A stretch of DNA of 27,618 nt from FW021-bin31 sp964478125 (GCA_964478125.1 CAYZGR010000041.1:1-27618), one strand, 5' to 3'; numbered from the stretch's first letter, positions 1-8,281 are shown. The notes: generated from the sequence alone by a model not told the origin. A program made the numbers and translations.

Positions 1-110
1 GTCCACCGGGATTGTATACCGGATGGCATGGTGTACAATTGTTGGGCATAGGCTGGCGCTATGATAAACAATAAAATAATTATCAAACTATATTGCATCT
101 TCATTTTCAT
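1..110 (-). CDS. DUF2961 / GH172 family secreted protein, N-terminal fragment
   Basis: This short open frame starts at the ATG at 108-110 and runs off the left edge, leaving 36 complete codons. The protein begins with a clear signal peptide: a Lys-rich start, a run of Ile/Leu, and an APAYAQ cleavage site. The mature part starts QQLYTMPSGIQSRW. From memory, this LYxMPxGxxSRW opening is characteristic of DUF2961 proteins, now GH172, which include difructose-anhydride enzymes and D-arabinofuranosidases. Because only the N-terminus is present, no catalytic residue can be checked. It is the last visible gene of the SusC-SusD-sulfatase series, 64 nt behind the sulfatase stop, with a perfect palindrome filling most of that space. 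The family call is fairly confident; the substrate is unknown. Confidence 0.62.
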   Translation of the reverse strand, partial: MKMKMQYSLIIILLFIIAPAYAQQLYTMPSGIQSRW

Positions 111-127
111 ATATTTTGAATTAGATC

Positions 128-173
128 GTTATCGTTGTAGATAAAATTCATGAATTTTATCTACAACGATAAC
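128..173. repeat. 46-bp perfect palindrome between sulfatase and GH172 genes
   Basis: Positions 128-173 read identically on both strands, with the centre between 150 and 151 (core AATTCATGAATT, outer arms GTTATCGTTGTAGAT and complement). It begins one base after the sulfatase stop codon and ends 17 nt before the next start. The RNA would form a stem of about 20 bp with almost no loop. No T-run follows on the minus strand, so it is not a classical intrinsic terminator. It may be an intercistronic processing or mRNA-stability element, or a binding site. A related palindrome lies upstream of the same sulfatase at 1833-1856. Confidence 0.85.
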
Positions 174-174
174 A

Positions 175-1776
175 TCATTTCGGCACCGGCCCCAATCCTG
201 TTTTCTTTAATGTCCGGTCTTCATTAAACCATTCCCCATATTTGTTTCCCGGCCGGAAATCATCGTTAGCCTGTCGCAATAAATCCCGTAACCGGTTTCT
301 CAGATTTTGGAGGGTTAAAAAAGCCTCCTGATCATGGATGACATTTTTCATTTGGTAAGGGTCGACTGCATTGTCATATAACTCTTCTTCTCCTGTCAAC
401 CATTTTACATAAGTATGCCTTCCGGTAAATACGCCGCGCCACTCCGGCCATAAGGTTCCGGTTTGCAGAAAATCCCAATGCGAGGTATAATTGGCAATGA
501 GTGCGTTTTTTCTTTGCGCAAATTTTTCTCCCAATACCACCGGGCTCAGGTCCATCCCATCCACTTCCTCAGGGATGTCCACCCCTGTCAACCCACACAA
601 TGTAGGGAAATAGTCCATAGGTGTGTGTATGGCATCAACAAACCGGGCTTCGGGTATCTTACCCGGCCATCGGACAATAAAAGGAATATTGACCGCCTCC
701 TTATAAGGCACCATTTTTTGAAGGCGCCCGTGACTGCCATTCATTTCTCCATGATCCGCCGTAAAAACAACAATCGTATTTTCAGCCAGGCCCGACTGAT
801 CCATAAAGGTCAACAGCCGTCCCATGTTGTCATCCAGATTTTTGATCATGGCATAATAGCCTCTTACATCTTCTATACTTCTGGGGTTGTCTTTTGGTAC
901 ATTGGGTTCCCATTTCACCTGATCCGGCGGAACGATCTTATCGAGATAACCTGCAGGCGGGTCACGAAAGGGTTCATGAGGCGGATGGGGGGCAACGGTA
1001 AGCAGAAAAGGCCTTTTTGAATCTTTATGTTTATCCATATAGGCGATCGCCTGATCAAACTGCACATCTGTCTCATATTTATGGGTAACTATCTTTTTAG
1101 GTGTATCTTCATAATACCAGTAATTTTGAAAATCATTGAGGAAGTTATAGGCCTGCCAGAATTTATAACCCAGCCGCTCCGGACCGGGAGGGACAAAATC
1201 ATGATCCGGATGATCTCTTATCCATTCCTTCTCTGCCTTTGGATGAGATTCATACAACCCATCTCCCACCCTGAAGCCTGAAGCCAAATGCCACTTGCCA
1301 ATAAATCCGGTATCATAGCCGGCCTTATCGAATACATTGGCCAGGCAGTTTGGATTTTGCCTGGGACTGGCTTCTACAAAATTAAAAATAATCCCGGAAT
1401 GCGTGGGATACCGGCCGGTCATCAGCATCCCGCGAAAGGGAGTACACAGCGGGCAGGAAGAAATGCTGTTCCTGAAATTGGTCCCTTCGCTGGAAAGCCG
1501 GTCCAGGTTCGGCGTGGTAAAATTATATCCCCCGCCGAAAACGCCCAGTGCATCCCTGCGCAGCTGGTCATCAAAAATGATCAATATATTAGGTCTTTTA
1601 TCCGCCCTCGGCGGACGATCTTTTAAGGGCATGGATCTAACAGAATGGGCAGATACTATGCCGGGAAGCATCATACCCGCCCCGCCGGCGGCTACATTTT
1701 TTAGAAACCTGAGACGGGTTATTCCCTTTTTGGGTTGGGGATCCGGTCGTTCATTTTTGGTCGAATTTATAGACAT
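175..1776 (-). CDS. Secreted sulfatase (S1 family, Cys-type)
   Basis: This is a type I sulfatase of 533 aa when started at the ATG at 1774-1776. A longer reading from 1845 would place its start codon in the centre of a palindrome and add 23 residues with no sulfatase character, so it was not used. The N-terminus holds a twin-arginine-like signal (TRLRFLKN followed by an Ala/Gly stretch). Metal-binding Asp pair FDDQ lies near residues 68-71. The catalytic motif CTPFR, with Cys at about 111, is the residue converted to formylglycine; the fourth position is Phe where Ser is usual. A second metal and phosphate-pocket segment reads FTADHGEMNGSHG. It follows susD in the same direction and probably desulfates the glycan imported by the SusCD pair. 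The sulfatase subfamily and regiochemistry cannot be read from the sequence. Confidence 0.9.
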   Translation of the reverse strand: MSINSTKNERPDPQPKKGITRLRFLKNVAAGGAGMMLPGIVSAHSVRSMPLKDRPPRADKRPNILIIFDDQLRRDALGVFGGGYNFTTPNLDRLSSEGTNFRNSISSCPLCTPFRGMLMTGRYPTHSGIIFNFVEASPRQNPNCLANVFDKAGYDTGFIGKWHLASGFRVGDGLYESHPKAEKEWIRDHPDHDFVPPGPERLGYKFWQAYNFLNDFQNYWYYEDTPKKIVTHKYETDVQFDQAIAYMDKHKDSKRPFLLTVAPHPPHEPFRDPPAGYLDKIVPPDQVKWEPNVPKDNPRSIEDVRGYYAMIKNLDDNMGRLLTFMDQSGLAENTIVVFTADHGEMNGSHGRLQKMVPYKEAVNIPFIVRWPGKIPEARFVDAIHTPMDYFPTLCGLTGVDIPEEVDGMDLSPVVLGEKFAQRKNALIANYTSHWDFLQTGTLWPEWRGVFTGRHTYVKWLTGEEELYDNAVDPYQMKNVIHDQEAFLTLQNLRNRLRDLLRQANDDFRPGNKYGEWFNEDRTLKKTGLGPVPK

Positions 1777-2108
1777 GTTGTTTTTTTGAATACCCTCTTT
1801 ATTTATTTTTTTAAAACGATTAATTGCAGCAGAGAGATAATTCATGAATTATCTCTGCGAACAATTGCAATATCCCCGCATGAATACCCATTAGATCCCA
1901 ACTGTCCCAATCCCTTTGAATTTCAGAACAAGACATAAACAGATCTCACAAAAACCCGCACCTGTAATTTTCGATCATACAAATCTGCGGCTCCTGGTCA
2001 ATGGCCATATAAACAGTCGCTATAAAATAACTGAAACGAATGTTATATAACCAATCATTTATCGCTCTGCTCAAAGCATTTTTTTGCTATTCGCTTAATT
2101 TCAGAGCC
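1777..2108. other. susD-sulfatase intergenic region
   Basis: About 330 nt separate the SusD stop from the preferred sulfatase start. The region holds a perfect 24-bp palindrome (1833-1856) and, outside it, a 6-bp inverted repeat ATTGCA (1823-1828) / TGCAAT (1866-1871). Just after the susD stop there is a weak 4-bp stem around an A-run (AGCA...TGCT on the minus strand). I found no convincing TAnnTTTG promoter and no extra gene here. Confidence 0.5.
1833..1856. repeat. 24-bp perfect palindrome upstream of sulfatase
   Basis: Positions 1833-1856 form a perfect palindrome centred between 1844 and 1845, with arms AGAGATAATTCA and its complement. Its core GATAATTCATGAATTATC is the core of the 46-bp palindrome at 128-173 shortened by two A:T pairs on each side. 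The two elements therefore look related and bracket the sulfatase gene. The function is not known. Confidence 0.8.
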
Positions 2109-3605
2109 TCAATAGCCCGGATTTTGAGTCAGGACACCCCCACTTACGTCAATTTCCTGTTGCGGGATAGGCATCACTTCATTTTTACCTTTAGTAAAGC
2201 CCTGGGGGCCTAATACTTCTGCAGCTCTTCCCTGCCTGACCAAATCGAAGAAATGATCTCCTTCTAATGCCAGTTCCACATGCCGCTCATGCCAGATGAT
2301 CTTCCTTAATGCTTCTTTAGCTGTTTCGGTAATATCCGGCAATACATTGGGATTATTTCCCCTGGCTCTGGCTCTCACTTTGTTAAGGTCATCAAGCGCT
2401 TCCTGGGTTTTTCCCAATTCATTTGCAGCTTCTGCATTGATCAATAATACTTCTGCATAACGGATAATCCGTATATTTTGTCTGGCGCCATAAGTATACT
2501 GGGCATACTGATCACGTATCTTAAAAGGAATATAGGTTTTTTGATTATAGCGTGGGTTGGTCGCATCTTCCGAGATGTGATCTCCTTCAGGAGTTGTTTC
2601 ACCTCTATATAGAATAGTAGCATCCATACGGGGGTCTCCCTTTTCATAGGCATCCATTAAATGTTGATTGGGATTTCCAAATCCCCACCCGTTATAAGGC
2701 GGAGAAATGGCGCGCGGTCCCCGTATCTGGGAATATTGGCTATACGTGATAGAGGTTTTCCCCGGAACAATATCACACTGTATTTCAAAAACAGATCCGG
2801 AATTATTTTCATTTTTTATCCGGAACAGCTGTTCATAATCCGGGAACAGCTGATACACTCCTAAGTTCATGACCTGTTTAGATAAAGCATAAGCCTGATC
2901 CCAGTTTTTCAAATACATTTCTACTTTAGCATGCAGCGCCAATGCGGCTCCTTTTGTAATCCGGCCAACGTCCTCTGCTCCATATTGTTTTGGCAAAACC
3001 TTTTCCGCTTCTTCCAGATCTTTTTCTATAGACAGGTATACCGAATCTTTAGATGCACGGGGAATATTATAGGCGGAGGTATTATTGGGATCAATAGTGT
3101 GTAACCGTAGCGGCACACCGCCAAATGCACGTACCAGACGAAAATAGGAATAAGCCCTGATAAACTTGGCTTCCGCCATTAACCTGTCTTTCAAATCCTC
3201 ATCCATATCAATCTGCGGCACGCTATCCAAAACCTCATTGCATAAATGGATCTCCTGGTATTTTCCGGTCCAGTAATCATTTACCTGTCCGGTTGTAGGT
3301 GACATCGCAAAGTGAATAAAATCGTCAAGATAAGCAGCATCTCCCGGTGTGCTCCCTTTATCGTCGTCTCCCGACGTCATCTCTTCTACTGCTAGTGAAG
3401 ACATGGCAATCATATTCCACGCGTGTAAGTTGGCATACATGGCATTGACAGCCTTCATGGCATCACTTTCCGATTTAAAAAAGGTTTGACTGGGTTGTTT
3501 GGCCTGAGGTTCTACTTCAAGAAAGTTACTACAGGAAAATTGTAAGGAGATAAGCAACAATATGAGCCCTCCCGACACAAAATTTTTATAATTCATCCTT
3601 TTCAT
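2109..3605 (-). CDS. SusD/RagB-family outer-membrane glycan-binding lipoprotein
   Basis: This 498-aa protein is a SusD-type surface lipoprotein, the lid that binds glycan and hands it to its SusC partner. The N-terminus has a short basic start, a hydrophobic core and a lipobox ending at Cys25 (LQFSC), followed by SNFLEVEP, a frequent SusD start. The middle holds tetratricopeptide-like helices (EAKFIRAYSYFRLVRAFGGVPL). The C-terminal third carries the usual family segments: RYAEVLLINAEAANELG, a LNKVRARA helix, and ERHVELALEGDHFFDLVRQG, ending in NPGY. The gene starts 12 nt after the stop of susC, so the two are co-transcribed. Several Met codons lie near the start (Met1, Met4); the first was kept. 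Which glycan it binds cannot be told. Confidence 0.95.
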   Translation of the reverse strand: MKRMNYKNFVSGGLILLLISLQFSCSNFLEVEPQAKQPSQTFFKSESDAMKAVNAMYANLHAWNMIAMSSLAVEEMTSGDDDKGSTPGDAAYLDDFIHFAMSPTTGQVNDYWTGKYQEIHLCNEVLDSVPQIDMDEDLKDRLMAEAKFIRAYSYFRLVRAFGGVPLRLHTIDPNNTSAYNIPRASKDSVYLSIEKDLEEAEKVLPKQYGAEDVGRITKGAALALHAKVEMYLKNWDQAYALSKQVMNLGVYQLFPDYEQLFRIKNENNSGSVFEIQCDIVPGKTSITYSQYSQIRGPRAISPPYNGWGFGNPNQHLMDAYEKGDPRMDATILYRGETTPEGDHISEDATNPRYNQKTYIPFKIRDQYAQYTYGARQNIRIIRYAEVLLINAEAANELGKTQEALDDLNKVRARARGNNPNVLPDITETAKEALRKIIWHERHVELALEGDHFFDLVRQGRAAEVLGPQGFTKGKNEVMPIPQQEIDVSGGVLTQNPGY

Positions 3606-3617
3606 AATCTTAATTTT

Positions 3618-6600
3618 TTAAAATGAGATATTCACCCCAAAATTGTAGGTGGCATACATGGGGTAAACCTGACGATCAATACCGGCATCGGTTGGATTAC
3701 CTTTTGTGGCTCCAGAGGTTGGCGCACCTATTTCGGGACTGAAGCCATTATAGGTGAAAAAATTAAAGGCATTTTGAGCATTGAGATAAAACCGAACCTG
3801 CTTCATTTTCCATCTTGATAAAAGCGATTCCGGCAATGTATAACCAATTTGGATGTTTCTGATCCTGAAATAGTTCCCACTGGACACAAACCATGAATTG
3901 GGTTTCAGGTTTTTCCCCGTCAGATTGGGTGCAGGATACGTATTGGATGTTCCCGCCCCATGCCAGCGATTTTTATAAAATTTTTCGGTATAATTCTCAT
4001 TACCATATCTGGCATTCGTATTTCCATTGTATATATCAACACCTGCCACTCCCTGAAAATCCACTTCCAGGTCAAAACTCCCATATTGCCAGTATGTATT
4101 TAGTCCATAGGTGTATTTGGGATGGGCATTGCCCAATACCACCCGGTCCCTGTCATCAATCGTTCCGTCTCCATTGACATCCTTATATTTAAAATCTCCG
4201 GGCTTGGCATCCGTTTGAGCAGACTTTGCTATTTCATCAGAATCCTGAAAGATACCATCTACCAGAAGCCCATAAAATTGCCCGATAGGTTGGCCGGTAA
4301 TCGTACGTGTGGTAAAAAATCCTCCCACAGGCAATGCACCGCTATATAGTGGAACATCGCCGGTGCTTATGCTCAGCACCTTATTATGGTTGATAGAGAA
4401 GTTACCATTCAGACTGTAGTTGAACTTTTGGCCGGCTTTGTCCTTCCAGCCGATACTAAATTCAAATCCCTGATTCTGAAAATCGGCATTATTGCCCAGT
4501 ACGGAGTTTGGCGAGGTTCCTAAAGTTTCGGGAATCTTAATGTCGAAAATGGCATGCCTTGTTTTACGACTATAGAAATCCCCTTCAAAATGCAATCTGC
4601 TATTCAAAAATTCCATTTCTATCCCCACTTCTGACCCAACGCCTCTTTCCCACACCAAAGTGGGGGGCACCAATGCGGTAATGCTGGCTCCCGAATGAAG
4701 TTGTCCTCCGAAACTGGCGGTAAACTCCGGCTTGTTATTAACCAATACATTGGTAATATTGGTAGGAATAGATGCATTCCCGATTTTACCCCAGCTGCCG
4801 CGTAATTTTAAGAAATCAAAAATATGTTGATTGCTCATAAAGGATTCTTCGGAAATAACCCAGCCGGCTCCGACTGCGGGAAAATATCCCCAGCGGCTAT
4901 CCACGGGAAACTTGGAAGACCCGTCTGCCCGCATAGAAAACATGAAAAGATAACGATTCCGATAACTATAATTGATCCGGCCAAAAAAGGAGGAAGTAGT
5001 GAATAAATCTCCGCCATCATCTACATCTCTTGTATCTACATCTCCCAAATCCAGATATTGCTGCCCTGAGTTTCCTCCCGGCACATTTTCAGCCGTACCC
5101 ACCAGGAAATCTGTTTTATATCGCTGGGCCGTCTGACCTAATAACACTTTTAAGTGATGTGCATCGTCAAAAGTATTATCATAGGTCAATGTATTTTCCA
5201 CGATCCAGTTCCTCGTTTCATCTCTGCGCTTGGTCAGAACGCTCTTATCTCTGTGCTGAACAGAAGTAGCGTTGTATGCAGGTGCAAAATTCAATACGCC
5301 GTTCTCTCCATAGTCTCCTCCAAAGCTGGTATGAAAGGTAAAATGCTTGAGGAAAGTCAAATCCGCATACACATTACCGGTCAAGCGCATTCCTTTTGTG
5401 GTCTGATGGTAAAAATCCAGATCCACTACCGGGTTGGCAAAGTTCCCTATCGGATAGTCTGCGGCATCCCCATAACTGCCATCCGGATTTTTAACGGGAA
5501 TGATAGGAGGTGCGACATAAGAATCATAAACAGCACTCATGGGGATATCACTGGATTTAAATCCATACATCGTAATATTGTATCCTACTTTTAGGGCTTT
5601 TTTTAATTGCCAATCATTGGAGAAGCGGCCGGTTATTCTCTTGTAATCATTACCTTTTATAATGCCCTGCTGATTCAGGTAACCTAGGGATAAACTGTAA
5701 GTGCCTTTTTCTGTTCCGCCTCTTGCCGATATTTCATGATTTTGAACAAAGGCCCGCCGAAGGATTTCTTTATACCAGTCCGTACTGTGTCCTATGGTAT
5801 TAGGATCAATAAGTGTGGTATCCAGTTTTTCATTTAATAAGGTGGCGTATTGCTTCGCATTGGCCATCTTTACAACATCAGTAGCTTGTTGAAAACCGAC
5901 ATATCCATTATAGTTAATGGTCAACGCTCCTTTTTCTCCTTTTTTGGTAGTGATCAAGATCACCCCGTTCGCCGCTCTGATCCCATAGATTGACTGGCTG
6001 GAGGCATCTTTTAAGACACTCACTGAAGCAATGTCCTGCGGATTCAAAAAGCTGATGTCGTCGTACCATACGCCATCTACAATATACAATGGGCTTGCAC
6101 TCCCATAAACAGTTCCTATACCCCGGATATGTACCTGCGGAGATGAGCCGGGGGCGCCAGAGTTGACCACCTGAACGCCTGCAACTTTCCCCTGTAGTGC
6201 ACTGGCGGCATTGACAGAAGCCTGTTTGGCAATGTCTTCTCCATCTACCTGCCCTACGGCCCCCGTAATATCAATTTTCTTTTGTGTGCCATAACCTACT
6301 ACTACAACTTGGTTCAATTCTGTAGCAGAACTGCTTAAGACGATCGAAAGGCTTGTTTGGCCTTCCACCGGCACTTCTTTCGTCTGGTATCCCAAATAAG
6401 ATACCACCAATACCGCCGTATCCGGAACATTCAACGAAAACCGGCCCTGTGCATCCGTGACGGCCCCCATAGAAGTACCTTTTACTTTAATGGTAACCCC
6501 TATTAACGGAGTACCCGAACTGTCGGTTACCGTACCGGAGACCTCCTGAACCTCCATATCCGCGGGACGGGGCGCAATAATGATCAGACCGTCTTTCAGT

Positions 6601-6974
6601 AAGGTAAAAGAAAGACCGGTCTTAATTAAGAGCTCGTGAAGTACTTCACTTACCGGTTCGTTTTCGACATCAATGTCTACTTTTTTATCGATATCAGCGA
6701 GCTCGTTTACATTGTACAAAAAACGGTAATCCGTTCTTTTCTCGATCTTGGAGAGGATCCTGCTAAACTTGGCATTCCGCATTTTAAGCGTAACCGCGGC
6801 ATTTTGTGAATAAACTTTACCATAACCCTGCACCACGCAAAGGGTCAACAAAATCAATGTAAATTTCATACACAGCAGGGTTTTAAACAGGGACCTTCGG
6901 GAAAACGCCGGAAGGTCTTTTCCTACTGAAATGGCAAGGAGATTCCTTTCAGCAGAACCTAAAATATTTTTCAT
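3618..6974 (-). CDS. SusC/RagA-family TonB-dependent transducer with STN domain
   Basis: This 1118-aa outer-membrane protein imports glycan fragments using TonB energy and, because it carries an STN domain, also signals to a FecR anti-sigma factor. The order is: long n-region and signal peptide (to about residue 57), STN domain about 65-135 (FSRILSKIEKRTDYRFLYN), carboxypeptidase-regulatory-like domain about 145-215 (GTVTDSSGTPLIGVTIKVKG), plug about 225-345 (VVVVGYGTQKK, YIVDG, SVLKDASSQSIYGIRAANGV), and a beta-barrel to the C-terminal aromatic end NFGVNISF. It is followed by susD after 12 nt and preceded by FecR and an ECF sigma gene in the same direction. Its 194-nt leader holds two stem-loops and a candidate antisense RNA gene. 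The imported glycan is not identifiable. Confidence 0.96.
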   Translation of the reverse strand: MKNILGSAERNLLAISVGKDLPAFSRRSLFKTLLCMKFTLILLTLCVVQGYGKVYSQNAAVTLKMRNAKFSRILSKIEKRTDYRFLYNVNELADIDKKVDIDVENEPVSEVLHELLIKTGLSFTLLKDGLIIIAPRPADMEVQEVSGTVTDSSGTPLIGVTIKVKGTSMGAVTDAQGRFSLNVPDTAVLVVSYLGYQTKEVPVEGQTSLSIVLSSSATELNQVVVVGYGTQKKIDITGAVGQVDGEDIAKQASVNAASALQGKVAGVQVVNSGAPGSSPQVHIRGIGTVYGSASPLYIVDGVWYDDISFLNPQDIASVSVLKDASSQSIYGIRAANGVILITTKKGEKGALTINYNGYVGFQQATDVVKMANAKQYATLLNEKLDTTLIDPNTIGHSTDWYKEILRRAFVQNHEISARGGTEKGTYSLSLGYLNQQGIIKGNDYKRITGRFSNDWQLKKALKVGYNITMYGFKSSDIPMSAVYDSYVAPPIIPVKNPDGSYGDAADYPIGNFANPVVDLDFYHQTTKGMRLTGNVYADLTFLKHFTFHTSFGGDYGENGVLNFAPAYNATSVQHRDKSVLTKRRDETRNWIVENTLTYDNTFDDAHHLKVLLGQTAQRYKTDFLVGTAENVPGGNSGQQYLDLGDVDTRDVDDGGDLFTTSSFFGRINYSYRNRYLFMFSMRADGSSKFPVDSRWGYFPAVGAGWVISEESFMSNQHIFDFLKLRGSWGKIGNASIPTNITNVLVNNKPEFTASFGGQLHSGASITALVPPTLVWERGVGSEVGIEMEFLNSRLHFEGDFYSRKTRHAIFDIKIPETLGTSPNSVLGNNADFQNQGFEFSIGWKDKAGQKFNYSLNGNFSINHNKVLSISTGDVPLYSGALPVGGFFTTRTITGQPIGQFYGLLVDGIFQDSDEIAKSAQTDAKPGDFKYKDVNGDGTIDDRDRVVLGNAHPKYTYGLNTYWQYGSFDLEVDFQGVAGVDIYNGNTNARYGNENYTEKFYKNRWHGAGTSNTYPAPNLTGKNLKPNSWFVSSGNYFRIRNIQIGYTLPESLLSRWKMKQVRFYLNAQNAFNFFTYNGFSPEIGAPTSGATKGNPTDAGIDRQVYPMYATYNFGVNISF

Positions 6975-6981
6975 ATTTTTG
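6974..6981 (+). promoter_or_regulatory. Possible antisense -7 element (TAnnTTTG)
   Basis: TATTTTTG matches the Bacteroidota -7 consensus TAnnTTTG on the plus strand, overlapping the complement of the susC start codon. A poor -33 candidate (TTTC at 6947-6950) lies 23 nt upstream. The area is T-rich, so the match alone is weak. Its value comes from the intrinsic terminator about 90 nt downstream on the same strand. Confidence 0.3.
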
Positions 6982-6987
6982 CTTTTT

Positions 6988-7094
6988 TAAGATGATTAAA
7001 TGGCCTTATTTTTCCGGTTATATGAGAAGGGAATAAGGCTTTCCTTTTGGAAGATCATTTTAGAACGGGCATGTGGCAGCATGTCCGTTTTTTT
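6988..7094 (+). ncRNA. Candidate cis-antisense sRNA in the susC leader
   Basis: The interval between the FecR and SusC genes (both minus strand) contains a plus-strand transcription-unit signature with no protein gene. There is a TAnnTTTG match at 6974-6981, a stem-loop GCCTTATT (7003-7010) / AATAAGGC (7032-7039), a small stem TTCC/GGAA (7041-7052), and an intrinsic terminator ending in seven T (7065-7094). The predicted RNA of about 107 nt would be antisense to the susC 5' leader. Antisense RNAs at this position are known from Bacteroides fragilis PULs (DonS type), where they lower susC-like expression. The 5' end is inferred from promoter spacing only. The same sequence on the minus strand could also fold as part of the susC leader. 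Confidence 0.42.
7065..7094 (+). terminator. Intrinsic terminator facing the plus strand
   Basis: A 9-bp stem, ACGGGCATG (7065-7073) paired with CATGTCCGT (7080-7088) with one G-T wobble, encloses a 6-nt loop and runs into seven T (7088-7094). The T-run lies only on the plus-strand side; the minus strand has A before the stem and no T-run after it. No plus-strand protein gene precedes it, which supports a small RNA ending here. Confidence 0.65.
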
Positions 7095-7168
7095 GATTGT
7101 TAAGTCTGTTTCATCATTTTTTGAATTTTGGGTGATCAATTATATATTTCAAATTTTCATACTTTTAA

Positions 7169-8281
7169 TCAGGGAGTGATATACACGGTCTTTCCTTCAA
7201 TCCGGTATTTAAAGGGATGCGAAGGCGATGTCAGTTGCAGCGCATGCAGCGCCTCATCCAATGTTTCTCCGGTAAAGATGCCGGTATATCTATAGTTTTT
7301 CAGATCCGCGTTGTCAAAATTAAACTGGACCCCATAGCGATGCCCCATCTGTAGCGCCAGGGATCCAAAATCTTCATCCCTGAACACCAATTTTCCCCGT
7401 AGCCAGGCTGTTTCCACGATCTCATCATCCAGGAGCGGATCCGGATGTATTTTTGATATTTTATATTCCGGCAACCCGGGTAGCGCCGGCCTGACTATTT
7501 TTTCCGGCTTCCCTGCCTCCGGCTGCCCTTCCTTCCGGTTGGAATAAGTGAACTTTTCTTTCGGCTTCAGACGTATTTTATGGTTGGGATCATCTGCAAA
7601 ATAAAGCTGAACAGCGCCGCGGATCAAAGTGGTCGAAGTAGTCAAAGCCTGCGAATAAGCGCGGACATTTAACTCGGTTCCCAACACTTCAATATTCAAT
7701 GCATTCGCATGGATAATAAACGGAAAGTTGTGTGCTTTTTGGACCTTAAAATAAGCCTCTCCTGTTAAGGTAACCTCTCTTTTACCGGAATGTTCAAAAT
7801 TTTTATTATAAATTATCTTACTATCTGCATTGAGCCATACCCGGGTCTCATCCGGAAGGACGACTTCTCTTTTTTCTCCCGAAACCGTCTCGTAGGTGAA
7901 GAACTGTCCCTCTTTCTTATGATCTGTCAATAAAAAGACGGCCCCTCCTCCCAGGATCAATAACACGATGGCCGCTGCTACCCGGAACCTTTTAAAGCGA
8001 ACCTTCCTCTTGTCGGGAATAGCCGGGGAAGCATTTTTTACATTTTTCGATAGTTGTTCTTCTTTTAATGTATTCCAATTCTTTAATTTCTTGTCCGGAT
8101 CGGTTTTTGCGGTCAGAATATGAAGCAATTTCTCGGCTTTGCGTGCATTTTCATGTTGTTCCGGATGCCTGGAAAGCCACTCATCCCAGAAAGCCATATC
8201 TTTATCATTGTCTTTGAAACAATAACGAATAAAAGACTCATCTGCAGCAAAGTCTTCAGGGGATGTATAATTTTTAGACAT
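7169..8281 (-). CDS. FecR-family anti-sigma factor
   Basis: This 370-aa inner-membrane anti-sigma factor passes the signal from the STN domain of the SusC transducer to the ECF sigma factor. The start was placed at the ATG at 8279-8281 (MSKNYTSPED). The open frame extends further upstream, but that extension overlaps the sigma gene and has no family character. The cytoplasmic N-terminus (about 1-98) has an acidic helix typical of Bacteroidota FecR proteins. A single transmembrane helix lies at about 101-119 (VAAAIVLLILGGGAVFLLT). The periplasmic FecR domain (about 125-225) contains ETVSGEKREVVLPDETRVWLN and LTGEAYFKV. A C-terminal DUF4974-like STN-fold domain (about 300-369) includes GIFTGETLDEALHAL. 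The sigma gene ends 91 nt upstream and susC starts 194 nt downstream. Confidence 0.93.
   Translation of the reverse strand: MSKNYTSPEDFAADESFIRYCFKDNDKDMAFWDEWLSRHPEQHENARKAEKLLHILTAKTDPDKKLKNWNTLKEEQLSKNVKNASPAIPDKRKVRFKRFRVAAAIVLLILGGGAVFLLTDHKKEGQFFTYETVSGEKREVVLPDETRVWLNADSKIIYNKNFEHSGKREVTLTGEAYFKVQKAHNFPFIIHANALNIEVLGTELNVRAYSQALTTSTTLIRGAVQLYFADDPNHKIRLKPKEKFTYSNRKEGQPEAGKPEKIVRPALPGLPEYKISKIHPDPLLDDEIVETAWLRGKLVFRDEDFGSLALQMGHRYGVQFNFDNADLKNYRYTGIFTGETLDEALHALQLTSPSHPFKYRIEGKTVYITP

Noticed and set aside
3..74. Plus-strand open frame that looks like the end of an upstream gene
   Set aside because: The opposite strand encodes an ATG start, a good signal peptide and a recognisable DUF2961 opening, which explains the same bases much better.
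1777..1845. Upstream start at 1845 for the left sulfatase
   Set aside because: The ATG lies in the centre of a palindrome, and the added 23 residues do not look like part of a Tat or Sec signal.
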